64,000 nt of DNA, from positions 43,992 through 107,991 of the forward strand of contig CACERX010000002.1 of assembly GCA_902562015.1 (NCBI GenBank), in the 5' to 3' direction. Shown here piece after piece: positions 16,704 to 26,263 of the stretch. The notes below the pieces were generated by a model that was not told the DNA's origin, did not search any database, and saw only the letters and a list, made by a program, of their open reading frames with translations. Within the stretch, counting starts at the first letter, position 1, and the number at the start of each line of letters is the position of its first letter. The stretch is from an uncultured SAR324 cluster bacterium. Lineage in GTDB: Bacteria; SAR324; NAC60-12. The translations under genes and the position numbers were made by a program.

Positions 16704-17480
16704 TTGATTAAAAAATTCATAAAAATATTGTTGTCCTCTTTTGGTCTGATTTTAGCGGCTATGCTCACAATTATGGCTTGGACAAAATTTAAAAGCCTTG
16801 GCGAAGAACATAATGAGCAGCCACTCGCAATCCGTTATGAGGGCCTTTATATTGACAATAATTACCGGGACATAGGCCAAAGCATAAATGATTGCCTAGC
16901 AGAGGACATTTTTAAAAAAGATGTCGTTCATAGGGCGGCTGGATGGTTTTCAGGATGGAGTTGTTCAAATGTTGGAAATCCGGATGTTATTTTTTCACTA
17001 AATTATTCACCAATAAAAAAAGAAAGATTTTTCTGTCATGAACCAGATGGAAAAAATATTGGTAAATTTTATAATGATGGAATTGTATTAAATGATCTTG
17101 AATTTATTTCAAATTGGGAGAATGAAAAGATTAGAATTCCAACATGTTTGTTTTATGAAAATATCCTTTTAGACATTATTGCTGAAAAGAAGGTATTAAT
17201 TCATTGTGATGCTGGAAGGGACAGGTCGGGAACCATTTCAGCTTTATTAATTGCAATGGCTTCTGAAAAGGCGGGCTTACTGGATGAAAATATGATAAAT
17301 GCAATAGAATGCGATTACAGAAAAACAGAATCTTTGGTTGAAGAAAAATACGGAAGAATGTCAAAATTTATTAGAAATCTTATAAATAGTGGTGGGGTAG
17401 ATGATTTCCTGATCCAACAATGCAATCTCCCGCCACATTTTATCTCTAGAGCATCTGAAAAGATACTGTCCTCTTATTAA
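16704..17480 (+). CDS. Membrane-anchored tyrosine / dual-specificity phosphatase
   Basis: A 258-residue protein with one N-terminal membrane segment and a phosphatase domain. The P-loop HCDAGRDRSG (catalytic Cys about residue 168, invariant Arg six residues on) is the C-x5-R motif of tyrosine phosphatases, in the form found in the secreted PF13350-like group. The start is TTG; no good ribosome site is visible. The domain should face the periplasm and hydrolyse a phosphoester; the substrate is unknown. It is transcribed away from the iron block. Confidence 0.7.
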   Translation: MIKKFIKILLSSFGLILAAMLTIMAWTKFKSLGEEHNEQPLAIRYEGLYIDNNYRDIGQSINDCLAEDIFKKDVVHRAAGWFSGWSCSNVGNPDVIFSLNYSPIKKERFFCHEPDGKNIGKFYNDGIVLNDLEFISNWENEKIRIPTCLFYENILLDIIAEKKVLIHCDAGRDRSGTISALLIAMASEKAGLLDENMINAIECDYRKTESLVEEKYGRMSKFIRNLINSGGVDDFLIQQCNLPPHFISRASEKILSSY

Positions 17481-17591
17481 AAAAAAAAAATTATCTATAT
17501 GTATAATTATCTAAAGGACAAATCACTTGATCTGATACCATCTCCTTACAAAAAAAATGGAATAAATTAGTTTAATCAAAATTTGGTTTTT

Positions 17592-18236
17592 ATGTACTGG
17601 ACAAAATTTAGAGCTGTTAAAGTGAGATATTTTTCAATAGGAATTATTATATGCTTTTTAATTATGTATTCTGGCATAGCAGATTCGCATGATCCTGAAT
17701 CTAATGGAATTGAGGGGGAAAACAAAGACGGTGAATCAAAGTCATTTCAGTTGGAGGATTTTATCCTTAGTTCACCAGAAGGTGCTTTATCACTTAAGGA
17801 TCTCCGGGGGAGTGTAGTATTGTTGTTCTTCGGTTTTACTTCCTGCGCGGATGTTTGTCCAATATCGCTGGCAACGATATCACATGCATTTTCATTTTTG
17901 AATGATGATGAATTAAAATTGAGTAAATCTCTATTCATCAGTCTTGATCCTGAAAGGGATTCATTGGAAAAACTTAAAAAATACACAGGATATTTTCATC
18001 CAAATATTACTGGAGTTACAGGTACTATCAAAGAATTGGGTATGGTTGCTAAAATTTTTGGTGTAAATTTTGAGAAAAAAAATTCCCCAGATTCAGCTTT
18101 GGGTTATGTGATTTATCATTCATCAAAAATTTTTGTTATTGACCCGCAGGGAGTACTTCGAAAAACAATCCCACATAATACTGATTCAAAACTTCTTTCT
18201 GAGCAAATAAGAAGCCTCTTAGTAAAGAATCAATGA
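17592..18236 (+). CDS. SCO1/SenC-family copper chaperone (first copy)
   Basis: About 214 residues from the ATG at 17592 (TTG at 17583 is an alternative). An N-terminal membrane segment (YFSIGIIICFLIMYSGIA) anchors a thioredoxin-fold domain with the copper motif CADVCP near residue 85 and the conserved distal histidine in IYHSSKIFVIDPQG. SCO proteins deliver copper to, or reduce, the CuA site of cytochrome c oxidase. A second SCO and a PCu(A)C protein are encoded 1-3 kb away. Confidence 0.85.
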   Translation: MYWTKFRAVKVRYFSIGIIICFLIMYSGIADSHDPESNGIEGENKDGESKSFQLEDFILSSPEGALSLKDLRGSVVLLFFGFTSCADVCPISLATISHAFSFLNDDELKLSKSLFISLDPERDSLEKLKKYTGYFHPNITGVTGTIKELGMVAKIFGVNFEKKNSPDSALGYVIYHSSKIFVIDPQGVLRKTIPHNTDSKLLSEQIRSLLVKNQ

Positions 18237-18294
18237 TAAAGGTTACTATTTTCTGTCATGAGTTTAATTTGTGGAAAATCAAACGGGGGAAAGA

Positions 18295-19044
18295 TCAATT
18301 TAATTTTGGTTGAAACAGGAACCCCGTAAGTCCTTCGTCACTCATAGCGACTTCTTTCTGCGCGAAAAGTGGATGTGGTACTCCGTGAACGAAACAAATT
18401 TCGACCGGGTCAAGGAACATTTTTTCATCGCCAAATTCAAATTCAAATTTTGCATTTCTCTCTAAAATCTTTGGAGGTTCAATCTGAATTCTAATAACTT
18501 CCTGCTCAGATCTTATCAGCAGTTCATTTGGTATTTCTGCATTCAGCAATGATAGTGGCTGAACAGGCAAATTCAATGACTGTTTTTCCCCGGTCTTTGT
18601 TTCTATTAAAAAAACCTTTGGATTGTGTTCTTCAGCCACTGCAAGATATTTATTGTCAGCAGAAAAAACCAGGAATCTTGGTGGTACTTTCATCTTCAAT
18701 GAAGTTTGTAATTCAAGTGTTTTTAAATCATATATGCGGAGAGTTTCCCATGGATTGAATGCAGAGACAGCAAGATTGGTACTGTCAGAATTTATCGTGA
18801 AATTTATGATTGGCCAGCCTATATAAATTGACGAAAGTAATTTACTGGAATCAGAAAAAATTTCTATGGATTGTTTGTCGAGAGAAGACTTGTAACGTGC
18901 AGGAGTAAAAGTGAATTCAGTAAATTCTGTTTTTTCAAATGCTGAAAAAAACCAAGGTAAGCCGGCAACCAAAATGCAAAGCGCTAAAAGGCCTAAACTT
19001 AAAACTTTTATTTTTATATCTTTGACTAACCAAGAATTATTCAA
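18295..19044 (-). CDS. Membrane-anchored beta-propeller-like protein
   Basis: A 249-residue protein with one N-terminal membrane segment (VLSLGLLALCILVAGLPWFF) followed by repeats typical of propeller blades: NSDSTNLAVSAFNPWETLRIYDLKT and SADNKYLAVAEEHNPKVFLIETKTG. These are WD40/YncE-like blades, only three or four of which can be seen. The function is unknown. It is on the same strand as the copper genes to its right, 166 bases after PCu(A)C, so co-expression is possible. Confidence 0.55.
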   Translation of the reverse strand: MNNSWLVKDIKIKVLSLGLLALCILVAGLPWFFSAFEKTEFTEFTFTPARYKSSLDKQSIEIFSDSSKLLSSIYIGWPIINFTINSDSTNLAVSAFNPWETLRIYDLKTLELQTSLKMKVPPRFLVFSADNKYLAVAEEHNPKVFLIETKTGEKQSLNLPVQPLSLLNAEIPNELLIRSEQEVIRIQIEPPKILERNAKFEFEFGDEKMFLDPVEICFVHGVPHPLFAQKEVAMSDEGLTGFLFQPKLN

Positions 19045-19210
19045 TCAGAATCCAACAAAATTAGTATTTGTTAAAATATAATTGCAATACCAATCAACAG
19101 CTCTTCATTAATAAATAAGATTATTTCTTGAATTTAAGTATAAGTTTTAGAAATCATCCTTGGACACAAGTCGCTCAAGCTATTTATGAATGTAATGAGC
19201 TGCGAAAAAT

Positions 19211-19729
19211 CTAGCCATGGTCATGTTTCATATCATGCTTCATAGGCTCTCCCTCTTTTACTGGTGCAATTACTTTTACCATTCCAGAATGTTTAAAATG
19301 TAGTATAAACTCAATTTCCTGACCCACTTTCAAAGTTTTTGTTAACTTCATTAACATTAAGTGATAACCGCCTGGTTTGAGTTCCTGGTTTTTTCCTGCG
19401 GGAATCTTAACAAATTTGACCGGAAACATTTTCATAACGCCATCTTCTTTTTTAACATTATGAATTTCAACAACTTTAGCGATTGAGCTTTTTACTGAAA
19501 GCAATTGATCATCTTTGTCTCCGTGGTTCATTAAAATCATGTATGCAGCTGAAGTTTCCGAGACAGGAGGAACTGCCCTCACCCATGGATTATGAACCAT
19601 TATTTTTCTCTCACCGTGTTTATGATCGCTATGTTCTTCATGCGTATGGTGCAAATGTTTTTGACACCCGATTAAGATGTAAGCTACGCAAAAAAATATA
19701 AAAAGATAAATGAATGCCTTAAATTTCAT
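19211..19729 (-). CDS. PCu(A)C copper chaperone lipoprotein
   Basis: A 172-residue protein with lipobox LIGC and a His-rich start (HLHHTHEEHSDHKHGE) and end (MKHDMKHDHG). The domain matches PCu(A)C: NPWVRAVPPVSETSAAYM, then the copper-ligand block EIHNVKKEDGVMKM, then KPGGYHLMLM. It carries Cu(I) in the periplasm for cytochrome oxidase assembly together with SCO. The SCO gene lies 81 bases upstream on the same strand, forming a probable pair. The extra histidine tails may increase metal storage. Confidence 0.9.
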   Translation of the reverse strand: MKFKAFIYLFIFFCVAYILIGCQKHLHHTHEEHSDHKHGERKIMVHNPWVRAVPPVSETSAAYMILMNHGDKDDQLLSVKSSIAKVVEIHNVKKEDGVMKMFPVKFVKIPAGKNQELKPGGYHLMLMKLTKTLKVGQEIEFILHFKHSGMVKVIAPVKEGEPMKHDMKHDHG

Positions 19730-19810
19730 AAATATTTCCTTTAATATTTATAAAAATAAAATTTTTTGAAAATAACAAAGCACGAATATTATTATTTATA
19801 TGGAAATTAA

Positions 19811-20419
19811 TCAAGAACCTTTTTCAAGAAGCCTGTTTATGTCCTTTGTCAGTTTTCCCATATCAAATTTTGATTTATATCTTCCTCTATATTTTCCATT
19901 TTGATCAACCAGGATAACCACATCCGTGTGAGCCATCAAATATCCTGCTTCTGATTCTACTTTTTGTTTTATATAGATAGTTTGATATTTTTTAGCCACA
20001 GCAGCTATATCAGCTTCTGATCCTGTTAGTCCTATGAAAGTAGGATGGAAATATGGCACATAATCCTTTAACCTCTTATAGCTATCACGTTCCGGATCAA
20101 TTGATATGAAGATAACCTGAACATCCTCAGCTTTTTCACCTAGATCAAGCATAACCAATTTTAATTTTGAAAGTGTTATTGGGCAGACATCGGGACAAAA
20201 AGTATAACCAAAGTAAACAAGCACTAATTTGCCCCGGAAATCTTCCAATGAAATAATTTTCCCATCTGGGCCTGTAAGGCTGAAATCACCTCCAAAATTT
20301 TCATAAAATTCTGGGTTTTTCAGTATTGAGTGACTAGATCCAGAACCTTCAATTCCTTGGGCATATATGATTGATGTAACTGCTAGAAAAGCCAGCTTGA
20401 ACAAAACTTTACGAAGCAT
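19811..20419 (-). CDS. SCO1/SenC-family copper chaperone (second copy)
   Basis: A 202-residue protein with a signal peptide ending near IYAQG and a thioredoxin-fold domain. The copper motif is FGYTFCPDVCPITLSKL near residue 80 and the distal histidine lies in LMAHTDVVILVDQNG. It is the more canonical of the two SCO copies and is followed by the PCu(A)C gene on the same strand, the usual bacterial pairing for CuA maturation. No oxidase genes are in the window. Confidence 0.9.
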   Translation of the reverse strand: MLRKVLFKLAFLAVTSIIYAQGIEGSGSSHSILKNPEFYENFGGDFSLTGPDGKIISLEDFRGKLVLVYFGYTFCPDVCPITLSKLKLVMLDLGEKAEDVQVIFISIDPERDSYKRLKDYVPYFHPTFIGLTGSEADIAAVAKKYQTIYIKQKVESEAGYLMAHTDVVILVDQNGKYRGRYKSKFDMGKLTKDINRLLEKGS

Positions 20420-20617
20420 AAATTTTAAAAAAAATTAATTATTAATAAGTTTAATGAAGATAAGTATATGAAATAACAACATAAAATACAAACTAATTTT
20501 AAATATAATTTCTGTCATTGAATCGATTTTTTGGATTTTTTTATTTAATATGAAGAAATAATGTTAAAATAATTTGTAAAATAAATCATAAAAATTTAAT
20601 TAAAGCGAGTAATTATT

Positions 20618-21076
20618 ATGCCCTTGTTAAAAATTAACGGAACTACACATCAATTAGATGTAGAAGATGAAATGCCGCTACTCTGGGTTTTGAGAGATGA
20701 GCTTGGAATGACGGGAACAAAATTTGGGTGCGGAATTGGTCAGTGCGGTGCTTGTACCGTGCATGTAAATGGGGAGGAAGTTAGATCCTGCAGTTTGGAA
20801 GTCTTTTCGGTACAGGGTAAGGAAATAATAACAATAGAAGGACTTGGTGAAAATCATCCCGTTCAAAAAGCATGGATAGAAGAGCAGGTGCCTCAATGTG
20901 GTTACTGCATATCGGGGCAGATAATGGCAACTTCTGCTTTACTTTCCAAAAACCTAAAACCAAGTGATTCAGAAATAGAAAATAAAATTTCAAATATATG
21001 CCGCTGCGGAAATTATGTTCGTTTAAGAAAAGCGATTAGGCGTTCTGCTAAGCTCATTCAAAAACAGGGGGCCTAA
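20618..21076 (+). CDS. Molybdenum hydroxylase small subunit, 2x[2Fe-2S] (IorA-like)
   Basis: A 152-residue iron-sulfur protein. The plant-type [2Fe-2S] cluster is bound by CGIGQCGAC plus a later cysteine (RSCSLEV), and the second cluster by CGYC and CRCGNY in the helical C-terminal domain. It is the size of isoquinoline 1-oxidoreductase alpha subunits and passes electrons from the molybdenum subunit encoded 1 base after its stop. The ATG at 20618 begins the conserved MPLLKINGTTHQLD segment. Confidence 0.92.
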   Translation: MPLLKINGTTHQLDVEDEMPLLWVLRDELGMTGTKFGCGIGQCGACTVHVNGEEVRSCSLEVFSVQGKEIITIEGLGENHPVQKAWIEEQVPQCGYCISGQIMATSALLSKNLKPSDSEIENKISNICRCGNYVRLRKAIRRSAKLIQKQGA

Positions 21077-21077
21077 G

Positions 21078-23195
21078 ATGGAAAAATATTCCCTCTTACG
21101 TAGAGCTTTTTTGAAAAAATCTGCGTTGACTTGTACTGGCTTGGTGGTAGGGTTGGCTTATGAGCCAAAGTACCGTTTAGCTGCAAAAGTTGAAAATTCG
21201 GAAGATCTGGGAATTTGGATTAGAATTTCACCAGATGGAACAACAACATTTATTATCCCAAGTTCTGAAATGGGACAGGGAGTGAATACTTCACTTTCCA
21301 TGATTTTGGCTGATGAAATGGAAGCCGACTGGCAAATGATCAAAACGGAAACTGCGCCAGTAAATTCAGATTACATAAATCCTGAAAGTAATTCGGGTCA
21401 AATTACTGCAGGCAGTTCAAGCGTTAAGGGCTTTTGGGATCCATTAAGAAAAGCAGGTGCAGCAGTTAAACTGATGTTGCGACAGGCGGCAGCTCAAAGA
21501 TGGAGAATCCCTGTAGAAGAATGTTCAGCTCGGTCAGGATATATTTATCGTAAAAAAAGTAGCCAAAAATTAAGCTATGGAGAGATTGCAGAAGCAGCAG
21601 GTAAATTAGAAATTCCATCTGATCCTCCTTTAAAAAAATCTAAAGACTATAATCTGATCGGAAGATCAGTAAAAAGAATTGATATCCCAAGCAAAACAAA
21701 TGGATCTGCACAGTTCGGAATTGATGTAAGACTGCCTGAAATGACTTATGCGACTATTCGCCAATCACCTGTTTTTGGTGGTGAAGTTATGTCATATGAT
21801 GAGGCTTCTGCAATAAAAATTAGGGGTGTAAAAAAAGTGGTTCTTATACCTAATGGGATAGCAGTTATTGCAGATAATACATGGCGTGCAAAACGAGGAA
21901 TGGAAGCCTTGAATGTTAAATTTCATGGAGGAGAAACTAAAGGCCTTGAAAGTAAGCAAATTAAGGCCGAATTGATCAAGGCACTGGATGCCGAAGGAAA
22001 AACCAGTACTGAAGCATTTAAAGTCCTAGATCTAGAATACGAAGTGCCTTACTTATCACAAGCTGCACTTGAACCGATGAATTGTACTGCTAATGTTACA
22101 GAAAATTATTGTGAAGTATGGGTTCCTACTCAGTTCCAAGAAGCGTGCATGGATGTCGCAAAAGAAATTTCTGAATTAGACGAGGAACAGATTAAAATTT
22201 ACACAACCTACATTGGCGGTGGATTTGGGAGGCGAGGAGAAACTGATTTTGTAAAACAGTCTTTAATACTTTCAAAAGAATTAGGGAAACCTATTAAGGT
22301 AACATGGATGAGGGAAGAAGATATCCAGCAGGGGTTTTATCGTCCTGCGAGCATGAGTCGTTTCCAGATTGGATTGAATAAAGATGGATTCCCAGTTTCG
22401 TGGAACAATCAATTAGCCTCGCCTTCAATTCTTAAACGGTTTTTTGCACCAATGGCCTGGTTTAACTTAGATCCATTGTCAACTGAAGGCGCGGATGAAA
22501 TTCCTTATGCAATAGAAGATTTTAATCTTGATTATACTGAAGTTGATTCAGGGGTCCCTGTTGGATTTTGGCATTCAGTAGGCAGTTCTTTTAACGCTTT
22601 TTTTATTGAAAGTGCAATAGATGAGTCAGCTCATCTAGCTGGACAGGACCCATTCCTTTATCGTATGAAACTGTTAACAGGTAAAGATCGTTTTCAGAAA
22701 GTATTAAATAAAGTTGCAGAAAAATGTCAATGGGGACGGGAACTTCCAAAAGGACATGGATTAGGGATTTGCCTTCATAAGACTCGTGGTAGTATTGCGG
22801 GGGCTGCTATTGAGGTTTCTACTGGTGTTAATGGTATACTTAAATTACATAAGGCTTGGATTGCCATAGACTGTGGAAAAGTAATTAATCCAAATACCAT
22901 CAAAGCTCAGATGGAAGGGGGATTTTCTTTTGGTTTGTCAGCAACTTTGGGTGAGAAAATTACTATAAAGGACGGGAGGGTTGAACAAAGTAATTTTCAT
23001 GATTATCCAATTCTAAGACTCAAGGGTTCGCCAGATATCTCAGTTGAAATAATTGAAAGCGGGAAAGAAATAGGTGGTGTTGGTGAAGTAGCAGTACCAC
23101 TTGCATCACCGGCTTTGGCAAATGCTATTTTTTCTGCATCAGGGAAACGTATCAGGAGTTTGCCAATGAGTAATCATGGGATAAAAATCGCCTGA
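21078..23195 (+). CDS. Molybdenum hydroxylase large subunit, Tat-exported (IorB-like)
   Basis: A 705-residue molybdopterin-binding subunit of the xanthine dehydrogenase/aldehyde oxidase class. A Tat signal (LLRRAFLKKSA followed by a hydrophobic stretch) indicates folded export to the periplasm. The molybdenum site segments are recognisable: SSEMGQGVNTSLSMILADE, the YIGGGFGRRGETD loop and the catalytic glutamate in GGVGEVAVPLASPA near the end. With the small subunit it should hydroxylate an aldehyde or N-heterocycle. The substrate is not determined; isoquinoline 1-oxidoreductase is merely the nearest named type. Confidence 0.9.
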   Translation: MEKYSLLRRAFLKKSALTCTGLVVGLAYEPKYRLAAKVENSEDLGIWIRISPDGTTTFIIPSSEMGQGVNTSLSMILADEMEADWQMIKTETAPVNSDYINPESNSGQITAGSSSVKGFWDPLRKAGAAVKLMLRQAAAQRWRIPVEECSARSGYIYRKKSSQKLSYGEIAEAAGKLEIPSDPPLKKSKDYNLIGRSVKRIDIPSKTNGSAQFGIDVRLPEMTYATIRQSPVFGGEVMSYDEASAIKIRGVKKVVLIPNGIAVIADNTWRAKRGMEALNVKFHGGETKGLESKQIKAELIKALDAEGKTSTEAFKVLDLEYEVPYLSQAALEPMNCTANVTENYCEVWVPTQFQEACMDVAKEISELDEEQIKIYTTYIGGGFGRRGETDFVKQSLILSKELGKPIKVTWMREEDIQQGFYRPASMSRFQIGLNKDGFPVSWNNQLASPSILKRFFAPMAWFNLDPLSTEGADEIPYAIEDFNLDYTEVDSGVPVGFWHSVGSSFNAFFIESAIDESAHLAGQDPFLYRMKLLTGKDRFQKVLNKVAEKCQWGRELPKGHGLGICLHKTRGSIAGAAIEVSTGVNGILKLHKAWIAIDCGKVINPNTIKAQMEGGFSFGLSATLGEKITIKDGRVEQSNFHDYPILRLKGSPDISVEIIESGKEIGGVGEVAVPLASPALANAIFSASGKRIRSLPMSNHGIKIA

Positions 23196-23258
23196 ACCAC
23201 GAGTACTTTATAAGGATTATAAAAATTTTTCCCATACCAGTTCAAGTAGATCTGATAA

Positions 23259-23828
23259 TTACCAAGACCAGACATGCGGAAATTCATCCCTCCTGTTTTG
23301 AATTCCACTTAACCAACCAACTAAATCTCCAGCATCTATACGGCCTAATCCTCCGTCACTATATGCGCAAAGAATAACTTTTTTCAAGGTGCAGTCAATA
23401 ACAAATTCTGCCGGCTGCATATAATCTTTGCTTTCACCAGCAATATAATTTTTGTCTTTTCCTTCTTCATGATTGTACCAGAATGCACCAACTGTTTTAG
23501 ATATCTCATGAGTCACTCCATGGCATACAGTAAACGGCATTGCTTTTTCACGTTTAGGGAAACACTTGCCTTCAGCCACTAGTTTCATTTCATCGGCGGT
23601 GTCTACACTTGCCGTAACAATAGATGCTCCCAGACTTTCAAAAAGTAAATTATGCTTCCTATACCCCTCTAACTGAAGGGAGCATTTGGGTCACCATGCT
23701 CCCCTAATAAAAAGTAGTATGCAATACTTTGACTTTATATCATCTGGAATTGTGATGCTATTGTTATCAATGTCCTTCAATATAATCTTTGGGAAATTGG
23801 ATCCAATCCCTAGTTTCTGTACAGTCAT
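23259..23828 (-). CDS. Selenocysteine-containing peroxiredoxin-like protein, TGA at 23693-23691
   Basis: A 189-residue AhpC/TSA-like redoxin if the in-frame TGA at codon 46 is read as selenocysteine. The motif is IRGAWUPKCSLQLEGY; cysteine-containing relatives have GAWCPxCxxQL here. Family similarity continues on both sides: KLGIGSNFPKIILKDIDNN before it, then LGASIVTASVDTADEM and AYSDGGLGRIDAGDLVGWL after. The first usable start is ATG at 23828, since an in-frame stop lies just upstream; the ribosome site is poor. Calls that treat TGA as a stop begin at 23588 and lose the active site. The likely role is thiol-dependent peroxide or disulphide chemistry. The next gene to the left is convergent. 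Confidence 0.9.
23664..23681 (-). promoter_or_regulatory. SECIS-like hairpin for the redoxin UGA
   Basis: On the minus strand TCCCTT pairs with GAGGGG (six pairs, two of them G-U) around the loop CAGTTA. The loop guanine is 18 bases after the UGA. Stem length, distance and the GU in the loop fit bacterial SECIS elements recognised by SelB. Confidence 0.7.
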
Positions 23829-24094
23829 GTTATTTCAGTTTTTGAAGGTTATAAGATTTATGTCAAACCTCTTACTTTGTAAATACCTTAAGCATCACAA
23901 ATTACATCTGCAACCGATGGCAAGAATAAATTAATTCAGCAGTCACAATGGTCTAAAGAATATTCAGGATTTAATTTGTTACGAGTCCTAGTTTAAATGC
24001 CCAAATAGTTGTGTCAAGCTAGTAAGGAACTTTAGAAAAATTTGGAAATGATTCTGTTCAGGATAGAGTCTATATTATGTATCATACATTTGTT

Positions 24095-24940
24095 TCATGG
24101 AAGCACAAGAGGATCAGGACAAAAACGCAGTCCTTCTTCCAATCCATCAAGAATTTTAATCTGATCTTCTCTCAATTCGAAATCAAATACATCTGCATTT
24201 TCTTCGATCCTTTTTGGACGCGCAGATTTTGGAATAACTGTATGACCATTTTGAATAGCCCAGCGAATCATTACCTGCGCAGCAGTTTTATTCGTTTCTT
24301 CTGCTACTCTACAAAGTGCAGGATTGTTAAAGCGTGTTCCTCTGGCTAGCGGACAATATCCTGTCAAGTGGATGTTTTCTTTTTTACAGAATGATGAAAT
24401 TTCCTGCTGATGTAAAAAAGGGCTCATCTCAATTTGATTAACTGTCGGGGTGAAATCAGCGTTGATTAAAATCTCATTCAGGTGTTTTGGAGCAAAATTG
24501 CTTACGCCTATTGAAAGGCTTCTCCCTTCTTTTTTTATTCTTTCAAGCGCACTCCATATCTCTTGCCTGGATCCTTTTTCCGGCCAGTGAATCAGGTAAA
24601 GATCAATGTATTCTAGATTCAACTTTTTTAAACTGATATCAAATGCATTTAAGGCATGATCGTAGCCTAGGCCACTGTCCCAAAGCTTGGTTGTTATAAA
24701 AATCTCTTCCCTTGATATTCCAGAGTCAAGAACTGCATTGCCTACATCTTTTTCGTTTCCGTACATTTCTGCAGTGTCGATATGTCTGTATCCTTTAGCC
24801 AGTGCATGAATGACTGCATCATAAGTTTCTTTACCTGATTTAGCATCCCATACGCCAAGTCCGAACAAAGGCATACTATTTCCGTCACTTAGAGCAACTC
24901 GGCTGTCAATTTTTAATTTTGAATTCATTTGAGCATGCAA
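24095..24940 (-). CDS. Aldo/keto reductase
   Basis: A 281-residue NADPH-dependent reductase. The catalytic tetrad can be seen: Asp and Tyr in HIDTAEMYGNE, Lys in TTKLWDS and His in LYLIHWPE. The end carries the cofactor-binding VIPKSARPKRIEENADVF. It resembles 2,5-diketo-D-gluconate reductases, but the family is promiscuous. ATG at 24928 is an alternative start. It stands alone, between the selenoprotein gene and an MFS gene on the same strand. Confidence 0.88.
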   Translation of the reverse strand: MHAQMNSKLKIDSRVALSDGNSMPLFGLGVWDAKSGKETYDAVIHALAKGYRHIDTAEMYGNEKDVGNAVLDSGISREEIFITTKLWDSGLGYDHALNAFDISLKKLNLEYIDLYLIHWPEKGSRQEIWSALERIKKEGRSLSIGVSNFAPKHLNEILINADFTPTVNQIEMSPFLHQQEISSFCKKENIHLTGYCPLARGTRFNNPALCRVAEETNKTAAQVMIRWAIQNGHTVIPKSARPKRIEENADVFDFELREDQIKILDGLEEGLRFCPDPLVLP

Positions 24941-25039
24941 ATTTCGAATTAAATATGCGGTTGTAACTGGTTTTAAATTTAACTCATCCCTGACTAGATT
25001 TAAACACTAAAGTTATTCAAATTATTTTTTGGGATTTTA

Positions 25040-26263
25040 TTACTTATTCAAATCAAGTTTTAAAATTTCACTAAATTTAAATACTACCAAAGTTACAGAA
25101 GAAATAACAATAAGGGCTCCAATCACAACTGCAACTGGAGCAGAGAAATTTGCGGCAAGTATTCCTGCAGCAAGTCCACCCAATGAAATCATACTGAAAG
25201 TTATGCTGTGTATTCCCATCACTCGTCCACGGAAAGCATCAGGAACTTTGACCTGCAGAACTGTCATAGAGCTGACCAGGAATATAGAACTAAGTGCTGA
25301 AGCAAGACCCGCAAAGCAGCATGCTAACCAAAATGCTCCTTCTGTACCTGTAAAAATCCATCCTACAAGACTGAATCCTATAAGGCAAAATGGTGATATA
25401 GCTGCGCTTGACAGCATCATTATACCTAATTTACGGGATTCCTGATAGTGAGAGATGAACAAGTTCCCCATTATCGATCCAACACCTGTGGCAGAAATTA
25501 AAAGGCCGAAACCTCTCTCTCCACTTTGGAGCATGTCAGCAAATAAAGGCATTATCTGGACGTAAGATGTACCAAAAAACATGGAGATCCATGAAAGCAG
25601 AATAAGCGTCAGGAAAAGGCGGTGATGCAGGACAAATTTCACTCCCTCTTTAAATTCATACCATGGGGTACCATTAGTATTATTATCTTGTCTAACTTCA
25701 AGTGATAACAGTACTGTCATCATGCAGAAAAAGCCAATTCCGCATATAAAAAAAATCAGAGAGGTGTCGGTAATTGAAATGAGGAAACCACCTATGGCGG
25801 GAAGAATCATTCTTGATCCCTGCCAAAGAATTGAGTTAAGTGAAACCGCACTCATCATCTGTTTTTTATCTATTAATGCTGGAAAAATAGATGAACGGGC
25901 AGGAAAGTCAAAACCCTGCACAAGTCCAAGCAAGCTTGAGATCAGCAAAACGTGCCAGACTATAACTAACTCAGAAGCATCAAGAATACCTAATAAAAGT
26001 AGTAGTAACGCTGAAATACCAGATGTTAATATCAGAACAGAGCGCCGGTTTATACGATCTGCTACAAGACCGCCAATCAGTGTCGCAATAATTGTGGGCA
26101 CTGCAGTTGCCGCACCGAGTAATCCTAGGTCAAGTGCTGATCCACTTAGCTCAAAAACCAGCCAGGCCTTACTGATAAAGTAGAGTTGAGTACTGCCTAC
26201 TGAGGCAATGGAGCCAAGCCAGAAACGACGGTAAGGAGCTGATGAAAGAGCATCAAAGCGCAT
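25040..26263 (-). CDS. MFS transporter, EntS-like
   Basis: A 407-residue inner-membrane protein with about twelve membrane segments. The GGLVADRINRRSVLI loop between segments 2 and 3 is the MFS signature, and the N-terminus (LSSAPYRRFWLGSIASVGSTQLYF) is typical of the MFS_3 group, which includes the enterobactin exporter EntS. The substrate is unknown. A weak AT-rich motif resembling a Fur box lies 30-50 bases upstream. Confidence 0.8.
   Translation of the reverse strand: MRFDALSSAPYRRFWLGSIASVGSTQLYFISKAWLVFELSGSALDLGLLGAATAVPTIIATLIGGLVADRINRRSVLILTSGISALLLLLLGILDASELVIVWHVLLISSLLGLVQGFDFPARSSIFPALIDKKQMMSAVSLNSILWQGSRMILPAIGGFLISITDTSLIFFICGIGFFCMMTVLLSLEVRQDNNTNGTPWYEFKEGVKFVLHHRLFLTLILLSWISMFFGTSYVQIMPLFADMLQSGERGFGLLISATGVGSIMGNLFISHYQESRKLGIMMLSSAAISPFCLIGFSLVGWIFTGTEGAFWLACCFAGLASALSSIFLVSSMTVLQVKVPDAFRGRVMGIHSITFSMISLGGLAAGILAANFSAPVAVVIGALIVISSVTLVVFKFSEILKLDLNK

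Noticed and set aside
25722..26183. 153-codon plus-strand frame opposite the MFS gene
   Set aside because: It is a mirror of the transporter's hydrophobic codons; low-complexity and without domain features.
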